From Sulfitobacter sediminilitoris (lineage in GTDB: Bacteria > Pseudomonadota > Alphaproteobacteria > Rhodobacterales > Rhodobacteraceae), in NCBI RefSeq assembly GCF_010667575.1, contig NZ_JAABNT010000002.1, positions 62,001 through 126,000 of the forward strand: a stretch of DNA of 64,000 nucleotides. Direction: 5' to 3'. Shown one piece after another: positions 57,363 through 64,000 of this stretch. Positions within the stretch are counted from its first letter, which is position 1. Each line of letters opens with the position of its first letter. Under the pieces are notes generated by a model. It did not search any database. It was not told the origin of the DNA and saw only the letters and a program-made list of their open reading frames with translations. Both the position numbers and the translations under genes were made by a program.

Positions 57363-60113
57363 TTACGCCGCGGCCTGCTCACGCGGGCTGCGCGCGGCAC
57401 GCCCTCTTTGCAGGAACACGACGAGCGCCAGCAACAGAAGCGCCGGAATGAACATCAGGTACTTCGTCGGTTGCGGCACAGGCTTGAGCACCCGCAGCAC
57501 CTCCTGATCCCAATCAAGACCTGCATTCTGGGCGGCTGAATCAAAACTGACATCGTCGATGATCATCTTTTCACCATCGGTGCGGAAAAGAAGCCCTGCG
57601 TTCTCCAGCTTCTCCTCGCCAGTCGCCCCTTCGGCAATGGGCAAGATCGCCACAAATTCAATCGGATCACCCAGATCATTCATACCCGCAACGCGCAGCC
57701 GCAAATCTTCGCCCGGTGGCGTGTCATTGGCGGCCTGTTGGATCTCTGTTGGCGCGACCTCGTCAAATGGAGGTGCGACCATGTCCATCCAGAAGCCCGG
57801 CCGGAACAAGGTGAACGCAATCAGAAGCAGGGCGATCGTTTCGTAAAAGCGGTTCTTGGCAAAGAACCAACCTTGGGTCGCCGCCGCGAAAAGCAGCATC
57901 GCAATGGTCGCGACGATAAAGACGAAGATACCCTGTCCCCATCCCACGCCGATCAACAGCAGTTCAGTGTTAAAGATGAACAGGAATGGCAGTGCTGCGG
58001 TGCGCAGCGAATAGAAGAACGCGACCACACCCGTCTTGATCGGATCACCGCCCGACACAGCAGCGGCCGCAAAGGACGCAAGGCCAACCGGGGGCGTCAC
58101 ATCCGCCATAATGCCGAAATAGAACACAAACAGGTGGACGGCGATCAATGGCACGATCAGGCCATTCTGCTGGCCAAGTGTCACGATAACAGGGGCAAGC
58201 AATGCAGACACGACGATGTAGTTCGCCGTTGTGGGCAGGCCCATGCCAAGGATCAACGACAGGATTGCCGTCAGCGCCAGAATGGCGAGGATATTGCCGC
58301 CCGACAGAACTTCGACCACGTCAGCAAGGGCAGAGCCCACGCCGGTCTGGCTGACCGCGCCCACGATAATACCCGCAGTCGCCGTGGCGATGCCGATACC
58401 GATCATGTTGCGCGCACCGGTGACCAGACCGTCGATCAGGTCAAGAAATCCGTCTTTGATATCAGACGCCAGTTTGCTTTCGCCGCGCATGATGGCCATC
58501 AAGGGCCGCTGCGTTAGCAGGATAAAGACCATATAGGCAGACGCCCAGAAAGCGGAGAGGCCCGGAGACAGACGATCTACCATCAACGCCCAGACCAGCA
58601 CGACAACCGGCAGGATAAAGTGCAGACCCGAACGCGCGGTCGGCCCGGGCATTGGCAAGGCCGTTACTTCAGCGTTCGGATCATCCAGCTTGAGCGGCTC
58701 TTCCTTGCTCGCCACATACAGCAGGGCAACGTAGATCAACGTGATGAAGGCAAAGATGATGTAAGACGCTGTCTCAGGGAATGCCGGACGGATCCAACCC
58801 ATGCCGTAGTAGACCGCGAAAGACAGCGCGCAAATCGCCGCGATGGCAAAGGCCGTGCCGATCAGCCGCTGCACAATAGGCTTGGGCGTATAGGCGCGGG
58901 GCAGACCCTGCATACCGGCTTTCATTGCTTCAAGGTGAACAATGTAGACCAAAGCGATGTAGGAAATCACCGCAGGCAGAAAAGCGTGTTTGACCACGTC
59001 AAAATAGGGGATGCCGACGTATTCCACCATCAAGAAGGCCGCCGCCCCCATCACGGGCGGCATGATCTGGCCATTGACGGATGAAGCAACTTCCACGGCC
59101 CCTGCTTTTTCAGATGAGAAGCCAACCTTCTTCATCAGCGGAATGGTGAATGTGCCGGTGGTCACAACGTTGGCGATTGAGGAACCAGAGATCAGACCGG
59201 TCATGGCCGACGCAACGACCGCAGCCTTGGCAGGTCCGCCGCGCATGTGGCCCATCAGGCTGAACGCAACCTGGATAAAGTAGTTGCCTGCGCCCGCACG
59301 ATCCAAAAGGGAGCCGAACAAGACGAACAGGAATACAAAACTGGTAGAAACGCCCAAGGCGATGCCAAAGACGCCTTCGGTCGTGATCCACTGGTGGTTC
59401 ACGATCTCAGACAGGCTGTTGCCCTTATGTGCAATGATGCTGGGCATGTTCGGGCCAAGTACGGTGTATAGCAAGAAGACCGACGCAACGATCATCAGTG
59501 CGGGCCCAAGAGCGCGACGCGTTGCTTCCAGCAAAATCATGATGCCGATGGTGGCGACCACATAATCCTGCATGATCGGCGCACCGACGCGGTCGGCAAT
59601 GTCCCGATAGAACAGGAATAGATAGAGGGCAGCACCTGTACCTGCGATGGCCAGCGCCCATTCCCAGATTGGGACGCGATCCTTGGGCGAGCCCAGCAAA
59701 ACGGTTGCAGCGACAGCAATCGCCGGAATCGGGATCCACCACGTCGCAACACCGTCTTTGGCAGCCACCATAAACAGAACTGCAAGGGCAAGTGGGACAA
59801 CGGTGCCCAATACGACCTGAAATGTCGTTCTGGCGGCGGGGAACATCATGATGCCAAGAAAAACCGCGAACCCAAGGTGAATAGAGCGCGCCAGCGTGTC
59901 GTTAAACAACCCGAATGGCGACGCGATATAAAGCTGGAAAAGGGACCAGGCGAGCGCAACAAGCATTAAAAGGGTCCCGACGCCCCCACCAACTGATCGT
60001 CCGCCGGTGTCCGAAGAGGCGACAAGTTCATCCAGTTCTTCTTGGCTCAAACCACCGTGGCCGGCGGCTGCGGCCTCAACGGCGGCAGCCTGCTGCTGTT
60101 CTCTTTCGGTCAT
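57363..60113 (-). CDS. TRAP transporter fused permease (DctQM fusion, TAXI type)
   Basis: 916-residue membrane protein that joins the small and large TRAP permease subunits. The N-terminal tail (1-45) is Glu/Ala-rich and soluble. The small-subunit part (about 45-220) has several helices, and the large part contains the DctM blocks MGLPTTANYIVVSALLAPVIV and GSSIANVVTTGTFTIPLMKK. The last 150 residues include a soluble domain with FRTDGEKMIIDDVSFDSAAQ and a final helix (YLMFIPALLLLALVVFL), the DUF3394-type extension. It works with the TAXI binding protein encoded 118 bases upstream; import is driven by an ion gradient. ATG 60113 has GGGGGA upstream. Confidence 0.93.
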   Translation of the reverse strand: MTEREQQQAAAVEAAAAGHGGLSQEELDELVASSDTGGRSVGGGVGTLLMLVALAWSLFQLYIASPFGLFNDTLARSIHLGFAVFLGIMMFPAARTTFQVVLGTVVPLALAVLFMVAAKDGVATWWIPIPAIAVAATVLLGSPKDRVPIWEWALAIAGTGAALYLFLFYRDIADRVGAPIMQDYVVATIGIMILLEATRRALGPALMIVASVFLLYTVLGPNMPSIIAHKGNSLSEIVNHQWITTEGVFGIALGVSTSFVFLFVLFGSLLDRAGAGNYFIQVAFSLMGHMRGGPAKAAVVASAMTGLISGSSIANVVTTGTFTIPLMKKVGFSSEKAGAVEVASSVNGQIMPPVMGAAAFLMVEYVGIPYFDVVKHAFLPAVISYIALVYIVHLEAMKAGMQGLPRAYTPKPIVQRLIGTAFAIAAICALSFAVYYGMGWIRPAFPETASYIIFAFITLIYVALLYVASKEEPLKLDDPNAEVTALPMPGPTARSGLHFILPVVVLVWALMVDRLSPGLSAFWASAYMVFILLTQRPLMAIMRGESKLASDIKDGFLDLIDGLVTGARNMIGIGIATATAGIIVGAVSQTGVGSALADVVEVLSGGNILAILALTAILSLILGMGLPTTANYIVVSALLAPVIVTLGQQNGLIVPLIAVHLFVFYFGIMADVTPPVGLASFAAAAVSGGDPIKTGVVAFFYSLRTAALPFLFIFNTELLLIGVGWGQGIFVFIVATIAMLLFAAATQGWFFAKNRFYETIALLLIAFTLFRPGFWMDMVAPPFDEVAPTEIQQAANDTPPGEDLRLRVAGMNDLGDPIEFVAILPIAEGATGEEKLENAGLLFRTDGEKMIIDDVSFDSAAQNAGLDWDQEVLRVLKPVPQPTKYLMFIPALLLLALVVFLQRGRAARSPREQAAA

Positions 60114-60180
60114 GTCAGTCCCCCTGATATGCCCGGCTTTGTACCGGTGCCTTATCAAACATGCTTCATCGGAGAAGCGT

Positions 60181-60211
60181 TGTGATGGCGACCTCCTGGA
60201 CCGCCATCACA
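60181..60211 (-). terminator. Hairpin between TAXI binding protein and TRAP permease genes
   Basis: A perfect 10-bp stem TGTGATGGCG/CGCCATCACA with an 11-base loop. On the minus strand no T tract follows, so it is more likely an attenuator or mRNA-protecting structure that favours the binding-protein message than a full terminator. Confidence 0.55.
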
Positions 60212-60231
60212 TTTTTCAAACGTACTGTGGA

Positions 60232-61188
60232 TTACATCCAGCCGCGTTCTTTGTAGTACTTCTCGGCACCGGGGTGCAGAGGCGCGGAAAGACCGCCCGA
60301 GATCATTTCTTCCTCGGTCAGGTTTTCAAATGCAGGGTGCAGGCGCTTGAACCGGTCAAAGTTGTCAAAGACAGCCTTTACCACCTGATAGATCGTGTCT
60401 TCGTCAACATCGGCGGATGTCACGAAGGTCGCCTTGACGCCAAAGGTGTTTACGGTTTCATCCGTACCTTTGTACATGCCGCCCGGAATGCTGGCAGCAG
60501 CGTAATAGGGGTTGTCCGCGATCAACTTGTCGATCGCCGCACCGGTGACGGGAACCAGTTCCGCGTCGATGGTGGATACCGCCTCCTGAATGGAGCCATT
60601 GGGGTGGCCCACGGTGTAGATGATTGCGTCGACCTTGTTGTCGCCCAGTGCTGCCGCTTGCTCAGCAGGCTTCAGCTCGGATGCGAGCGCAAAGTCATCC
60701 AGTGTCCAGCCTTTGGCATCCATCACGACTTCCATCGTGGCGCGCTGACCAGAGCCAGGGTTGCCGATGTTGACGCGCTTGCCTTTGAGATCGTCGAATG
60801 ACTTGATACCGCTGTCTTTGCGGGCAATCACGTTGAACGGCTCTCCATGGACAGAGAACACGGCACGCAGATTGTCGAACTTGTCACCTTCGAATTTCGA
60901 GGTGCCGTTATACGCGTGGAACTGCCAGTCAGACTGGGCCACGCCCATGTCCATGTCACCCGCCTTGATCGCGTTGATATTGGCAATCGAGCCACCTGTG
61001 GACGGCGCGGTGCACTTCAGACCATGATCGGCGGAGCCCCGGTTCACCAGACGGCAAATCGACTGACCCACGACAAAGTAGACGCCCGTCTGGCCGCCTG
61101 TACCGATCGTAATAAACTTCTCTTGTGCAGTTGCTGCCGTACCGGCGACCATGGCCCCGGCAAGTGCAAGCATCTTGAACATCTTCAT
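60232..61188 (-). CDS. TAXI-family TRAP transporter solute-binding protein
   Basis: 318 residues with a signal peptide (MLALAGAMVAGTAATAQEKF, cleavage near TAQ). ITIGTGGQTGVYFVVGQSICRLVN is the TAXI N-terminal signature, and GKRVNIGNPGSGQRATMEVVMDAKG the central one. GGAGAAAA precedes ATG 61188. TAXI systems have been linked to glutamate and glutamine uptake and other carboxylates in a few bacteria; no ligand can be claimed here. It is the first gene of the minus-strand TRAP operon. Confidence 0.93.
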   Translation of the reverse strand: MKMFKMLALAGAMVAGTAATAQEKFITIGTGGQTGVYFVVGQSICRLVNRGSADHGLKCTAPSTGGSIANINAIKAGDMDMGVAQSDWQFHAYNGTSKFEGDKFDNLRAVFSVHGEPFNVIARKDSGIKSFDDLKGKRVNIGNPGSGQRATMEVVMDAKGWTLDDFALASELKPAEQAAALGDNKVDAIIYTVGHPNGSIQEAVSTIDAELVPVTGAAIDKLIADNPYYAAASIPGGMYKGTDETVNTFGVKATFVTSADVDEDTIYQVVKAVFDNFDRFKRLHPAFENLTEEEMISGGLSAPLHPGAEKYYKERGWM

Positions 61189-61589
61189 GCTTTTCTCCCT
61201 TTTGTTATAGTATCGCGTCCCGCTGTTTTTCGCTGGACGCGCCGTCTTGAGACAGATTTCAATCCCCGTATTCATCCAGGAAACCAAGACGAAATACGTG
61301 ACATGTGTCTCTCTTCCCGCGCTGTTTGTCAGACTTCAAAAGCTGCCTGCACAGGAATCTAAGAATCAGCTTAGGGAGGTTTCTGCCACTCTACAAGTAA
61401 GCTTTTCGCACAGGCATCAATTCCTTCTATTATATTGAAATCGTTTGGGAATTTTATGAATTGAAACCCAAGATTGCTCATTTTGAGTGCATAAGATTTT
61501 CTGGTTCGTGTGGACCAATAGCTTGCGAAAATCCAATATCTCGTCACACTGAAGCAATTGGAAACATTCACCGCGGCAAAGGGGACGAC
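61189..61589. other. 401-base divergent control region, AT-rich, no gene
   Basis: Lies between the TAXI binding-protein gene and the glutamate-synthase-like gene. Base composition drops to AT-rich in 61375-61520, with a short dyad CTAAG/CTTAG at 61359-61374. It presumably holds the promoters for both directions. No further gene is supported. Confidence 0.5.
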
Positions 61590-63206
61590 ATGCCAGATCT
61601 TGGGGACATGAAAAGGTTCACGACTTTTGCAGGTGTTGCGGTGCTGACCGTTATTTCACTTGTCCTGATGATCGTCTGGTCGTGGTGGTTTTTCATCCTT
61701 TTTGCTGTCTTTGCGGTGCTGACCACGATGGGCGTTTATGACGTCACACAGACCAAGCATTCGATTTTGCGGAACTACCCGGTGCTGGGGCACATGCGGT
61801 TCTTTTTTGAAGGGATCCGGCCGGAAATCCGGCAGTACCTGATCGAGTCAGATCAAGATGAAGAACCTTTCAGCCGCGATGATCGCAGTCTGGTTTACCA
61901 GCGGGCCAAGGGTCAGGAGGATGCGCGTCCTTTCGGGACAAGACAGCGCGTTTATGACGCCGGATATTCGTGGGTCACCCATTCGGTACAGCCTGTGCAC
62001 ATCGAAGATTTCGATTTCCGCACCACCATCGGCGGACCCCAGTGTACCAAACCGTATTCAGCTTCGCTTTATAATATCTCCGCGATGAGCTTTGGTTCGC
62101 TTTCAGCAAATGCAATTCAGGCATTGAACACCGGGGCCAAGCTGGGCGGTTTCGCCCACGATACCGGAGAAGGATCTGTCAGCCGCTACCACAAGGCGGG
62201 GGGCGGAGATCTGGTTTATCAATTGGCCTCCGGCTATTTCGGCAGCCGCGCTGAGGACGGGTCATTCGATCCGGATAAATTCAGGGAGACAGCATCACTT
62301 GATCAGATCAAAATGATCGAATTAAAGCTCAGTCAAGGCGCCAAACCCGGACACGGCGGCCTGTTGCCTGCATCCAAGATCACGCCCGAAATTGCGGAAG
62401 CGCGTGGCGTGCCGATGGGCAAAGACTGCGTGTCGCCCGCTGCCCACTCGGCGTTTTCGACGCCGATTGAAATGATGGAATTTCTGGCGCAATTGCGCGA
62501 ACTGTCTGGCGGCAAACCGGTAGGTTTCAAGCTTTGCATCGGGCACAGGCGCGAGTTCATGTGCATGGTCAAAGCCATGTTGAAAACCGGGATCGTTCCA
62601 GACTTCATTGTGGTGGATGGCACCGAAGGTGGGACGGGTGCTGCCCCTGTTGAATTTTCTAACCACGTCGGGATGCCAATGATCGAAGGTCTGACCTTTG
62701 TACATAATACGCTGCGCGGCGCTGGGTTGCGCGATCAGGTTAAAGTCGGGGCAGCAGGCAAGATCGTATCCGCTTTTGACATCGCCCGCGCATTGGCGCT
62801 GGGGGCTGATTGGTGCAATGCTGCGCGCGGTTTCATGTTTGCGGTGGGTTGTATTCAGGCGCAGGCATGCCACACAAACCACTGCCCCGTAGGTGTCGCA
62901 ACACAAGACAAGATGCGGATGCGCGCACTGGACGTGGAACACAAAAGCAAACGGGTCGCGCGGTTCCATCATAACACCATGGAAGCACTAGGAGAGATGA
63001 CCGGGGCGGCAGGCCTGCACCATCCCAGCGACTTTCTGCCCTATCACCTGATGCTGCGGCAGGGTGACAAAAGCATGGCCGAAGGCAACGATGTCTACAC
63101 GTATCTGCCCGAAGGTTTCCTGTTGGATGATAAGGCGGAAGACTTTCAGGGACACAAGGCGCGTTGGGGACGTGCTCGTGCAGAATCCTTCGCGCGTGTC
63201 GACTGA
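61590..63206 (+). CDS. Membrane-anchored FMN-binding glutamate-synthase-like protein
   Basis: 538 residues. Two N-terminal membrane helices (FAGVAVLTVISLVLMIVW and WFFILFAVFAVLTTM, residues about 11-48) precede a domain like the FMN/Fe-S centre of glutamate synthase: MSFGSLSANAIQALN, VDGTEGGTGAAPVEFS and the 3Fe-4S motif GCIQAQACHTNHCPVG. The amidotransferase domain of GltB and the small subunit GltD are absent, so it is not a complete glutamate synthase. Its real reaction is unknown. ATG 61590 with AAAGGGG upstream is preferred over an in-frame start at 61461. Confidence 0.87.
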   Translation: MPDLGDMKRFTTFAGVAVLTVISLVLMIVWSWWFFILFAVFAVLTTMGVYDVTQTKHSILRNYPVLGHMRFFFEGIRPEIRQYLIESDQDEEPFSRDDRSLVYQRAKGQEDARPFGTRQRVYDAGYSWVTHSVQPVHIEDFDFRTTIGGPQCTKPYSASLYNISAMSFGSLSANAIQALNTGAKLGGFAHDTGEGSVSRYHKAGGGDLVYQLASGYFGSRAEDGSFDPDKFRETASLDQIKMIELKLSQGAKPGHGGLLPASKITPEIAEARGVPMGKDCVSPAAHSAFSTPIEMMEFLAQLRELSGGKPVGFKLCIGHRREFMCMVKAMLKTGIVPDFIVVDGTEGGTGAAPVEFSNHVGMPMIEGLTFVHNTLRGAGLRDQVKVGAAGKIVSAFDIARALALGADWCNAARGFMFAVGCIQAQACHTNHCPVGVATQDKMRMRALDVEHKSKRVARFHHNTMEALGEMTGAAGLHHPSDFLPYHLMLRQGDKSMAEGNDVYTYLPEGFLLDDKAEDFQGHKARWGRARAESFARVD

Positions 63207-63264
63207 TCTTCATGCCAATTGGGCACGCACTTGTCGCTGAAATGCAAGTGGCTGTCCCATAAGA

Positions 63265-63293
63265 AAAGGCGCGCAGAACATCTGCGCGCCTTT
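63265..63293. terminator. Bidirectional terminator between the glutamate-synthase-like gene and gabT
   Basis: A perfect 13-bp stem AAAGGCGCGCAGA/TCTGCGCGCCTTT with a 3-base loop, lying between the two converging genes. The A/T ends give each strand a short T run. Confidence 0.85.
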
Positions 63294-63312
63294 CAAAATG
63301 CTTTGCTGAGAC

Positions 63313-64000
63313 TTAGCCTTCTGCGACAGCAGCCTGAACAGCCGCTTCGAGAATTGCGAGGCCTTCATCAACAACTGCGTCAGATGCTGTCAGCGGCACC
63401 ATGATACGCAGCGCGTTGCCGTGCATGCCACAGCTCAGCAGCAGCAGACCACGTTTCAGCGCATGGGCAATCACACGCTTGGTGAAATCTGCGTCCGGCT
63501 TGGCTGTATCAAAGTCGGTGACGAATTCGACCGCCACCATCGCGCCAAGGCCACGAATGTCCCAGAACCGGTAGGGTGCAGAACGTGTGCCAATCTCAGC
63601 CAGACGCGCCTTGAGCGTTTCGCCCATTGCGGTGGACCGGGCCAGCAGGCCTTCGTTCTCAATCGCGTCGATCGCGGCAAGAGCTGCGGCGCATGCAACA
63701 GGGTTTCCGCCGTAGGTGCCGCCCAGACCGCCAGGGTCCATCGCGTCCATAACGTCAGCGCGACCGATGACACCAGCCAGCGGATAACCACCAGCCATCG
63801 ACTTTGCCACGGTGATCAGATCCGGCACGACGCCCGAATGCTCAATCGCGAACCATGTACCGGTACGGCCAAAGCCCGCCTGCACTTCATCAGCAATCAG
63901 CAGGATACCGTGTTCGTCACAGATGGCGCGCAGTTGCTGCATCATCTCGAATGGGACGGGGACATAGCCGCCCTCGCCCAGAACGGGTTCGATAATGATC
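63313..64000 (-). CDS. gabT: GABA-type class III aminotransferase, 5' truncated by window edge
   Basis: The frame is open to the window end; about 229 residues of the C-terminal half are visible. IIIEPVLGEGGYVPVP is the upstream core, ADEVQAGFGRTGTWFA holds the cofactor Asp, and VAKSMAGGYPLAGVIG the PLP lysine. GGTYGGNPVACAAALA and the end GLLLLSCGMHGNALRIMVPL match 4-aminobutyrate:2-oxoglutarate aminotransferases. The enzyme converts GABA to succinic semialdehyde, a late step in putrescine breakdown. It could also serve 5-aminovalerate. The start lies outside the window. Confidence 0.88.
   Translation of the reverse strand, partial: IIIEPVLGEGGYVPVPFEMMQQLRAICDEHGILLIADEVQAGFGRTGTWFAIEHSGVVPDLITVAKSMAGGYPLAGVIGRADVMDAMDPGGLGGTYGGNPVACAAALAAIDAIENEGLLARSTAMGETLKARLAEIGTRSAPYRFWDIRGLGAMVAVEFVTDFDTAKPDADFTKRVIAHALKRGLLLLSCGMHGNALRIMVPLTASDAVVDEGLAILEAAVQAAVAEG

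Overview
The window looks like chromosomal DNA of a marine alphaproteobacterium of the Rhodobacteraceae, most likely the Roseobacter group. Supporting signs are the rpsT-dnaA-dnaN-recF-gyrB block, Hint-domain surface proteins, an IalB-family protein, a TRAP-TAXI transporter, a two-gene PqiA and dense operons with ATGA/TGATG overlaps. The species cannot be named from the sequence alone. I see no insertion sequence, prophage, CRISPR array, tRNA or rRNA.

Layout. (1) 1-8.2 kb: the end of flgD, then a polyamine module: FAD amine oxidoreductase, potIHGF ABC importer, a divergent GntR regulator and an omega-amine:pyruvate transaminase. (2) 8.3-15 kb: a lytic transglycosylase, a WYL regulator, and a translationally coupled minus-strand run dapE-GNAT-DUF2064-rnr. 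(3) 15.3-18 kb: two adjacent secreted-type Hint-domain genes, the second lacking the Hint Cys and His. (4) 18-25 kb: GlsB-type membrane protein, dapD, a broken thioredoxin-like gene, LOG-family protein, small tyrosine phosphatase, rlmN, IalB protein and an ReAV-type asparaginase. (5) 25-31 kb: serine biosynthesis (serB divergent from serC-serA, with a structured serC leader), a metallophosphoesterase and an App1-type phosphatase. (6) 31-38 kb: thiolase, a frameshifted secreted-protein gene, ubiE-ubiB, mutM, enoyl-CoA hydratase and rpsT. (7) 38-45 kb: dnaA, dnaN, recF, gyrB. (8) 45-49 kb: the Pqi/MCE lipid-transport operon. (9) 49-57 kb: a DJ-1/PfpI protein, then a five-gene operon (carbon-nitrogen hydrolase, long Orn/Lys/Arg decarboxylase, ATP-grasp ligase, C45 acyltransferase, CoA-transferase) for which I know no described pathway. 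(10) 57-64 kb: TRAP-TAXI transporter, membrane-anchored glutamate-synthase-like protein and the 3' part of gabT.

How it fits together. The two ends share a nitrogen/polyamine theme: uptake and breakdown on the left, and amino acid decarboxylation with predicted amide-bond chemistry, then a GABA-type transaminase, on the right. The operon at 49.7-57.2 kb is the best candidate for an undescribed system. Two genes are visibly damaged (thioredoxin-like at about 20 kb, secreted protein at about 32.5 kb), and one Hint paralogue has lost its catalytic residues. Start codons were chosen from Shine-Dalgarno sites, overlaps and family-typical N-termini. Functions rest on motifs and remembered family features, without database searches.
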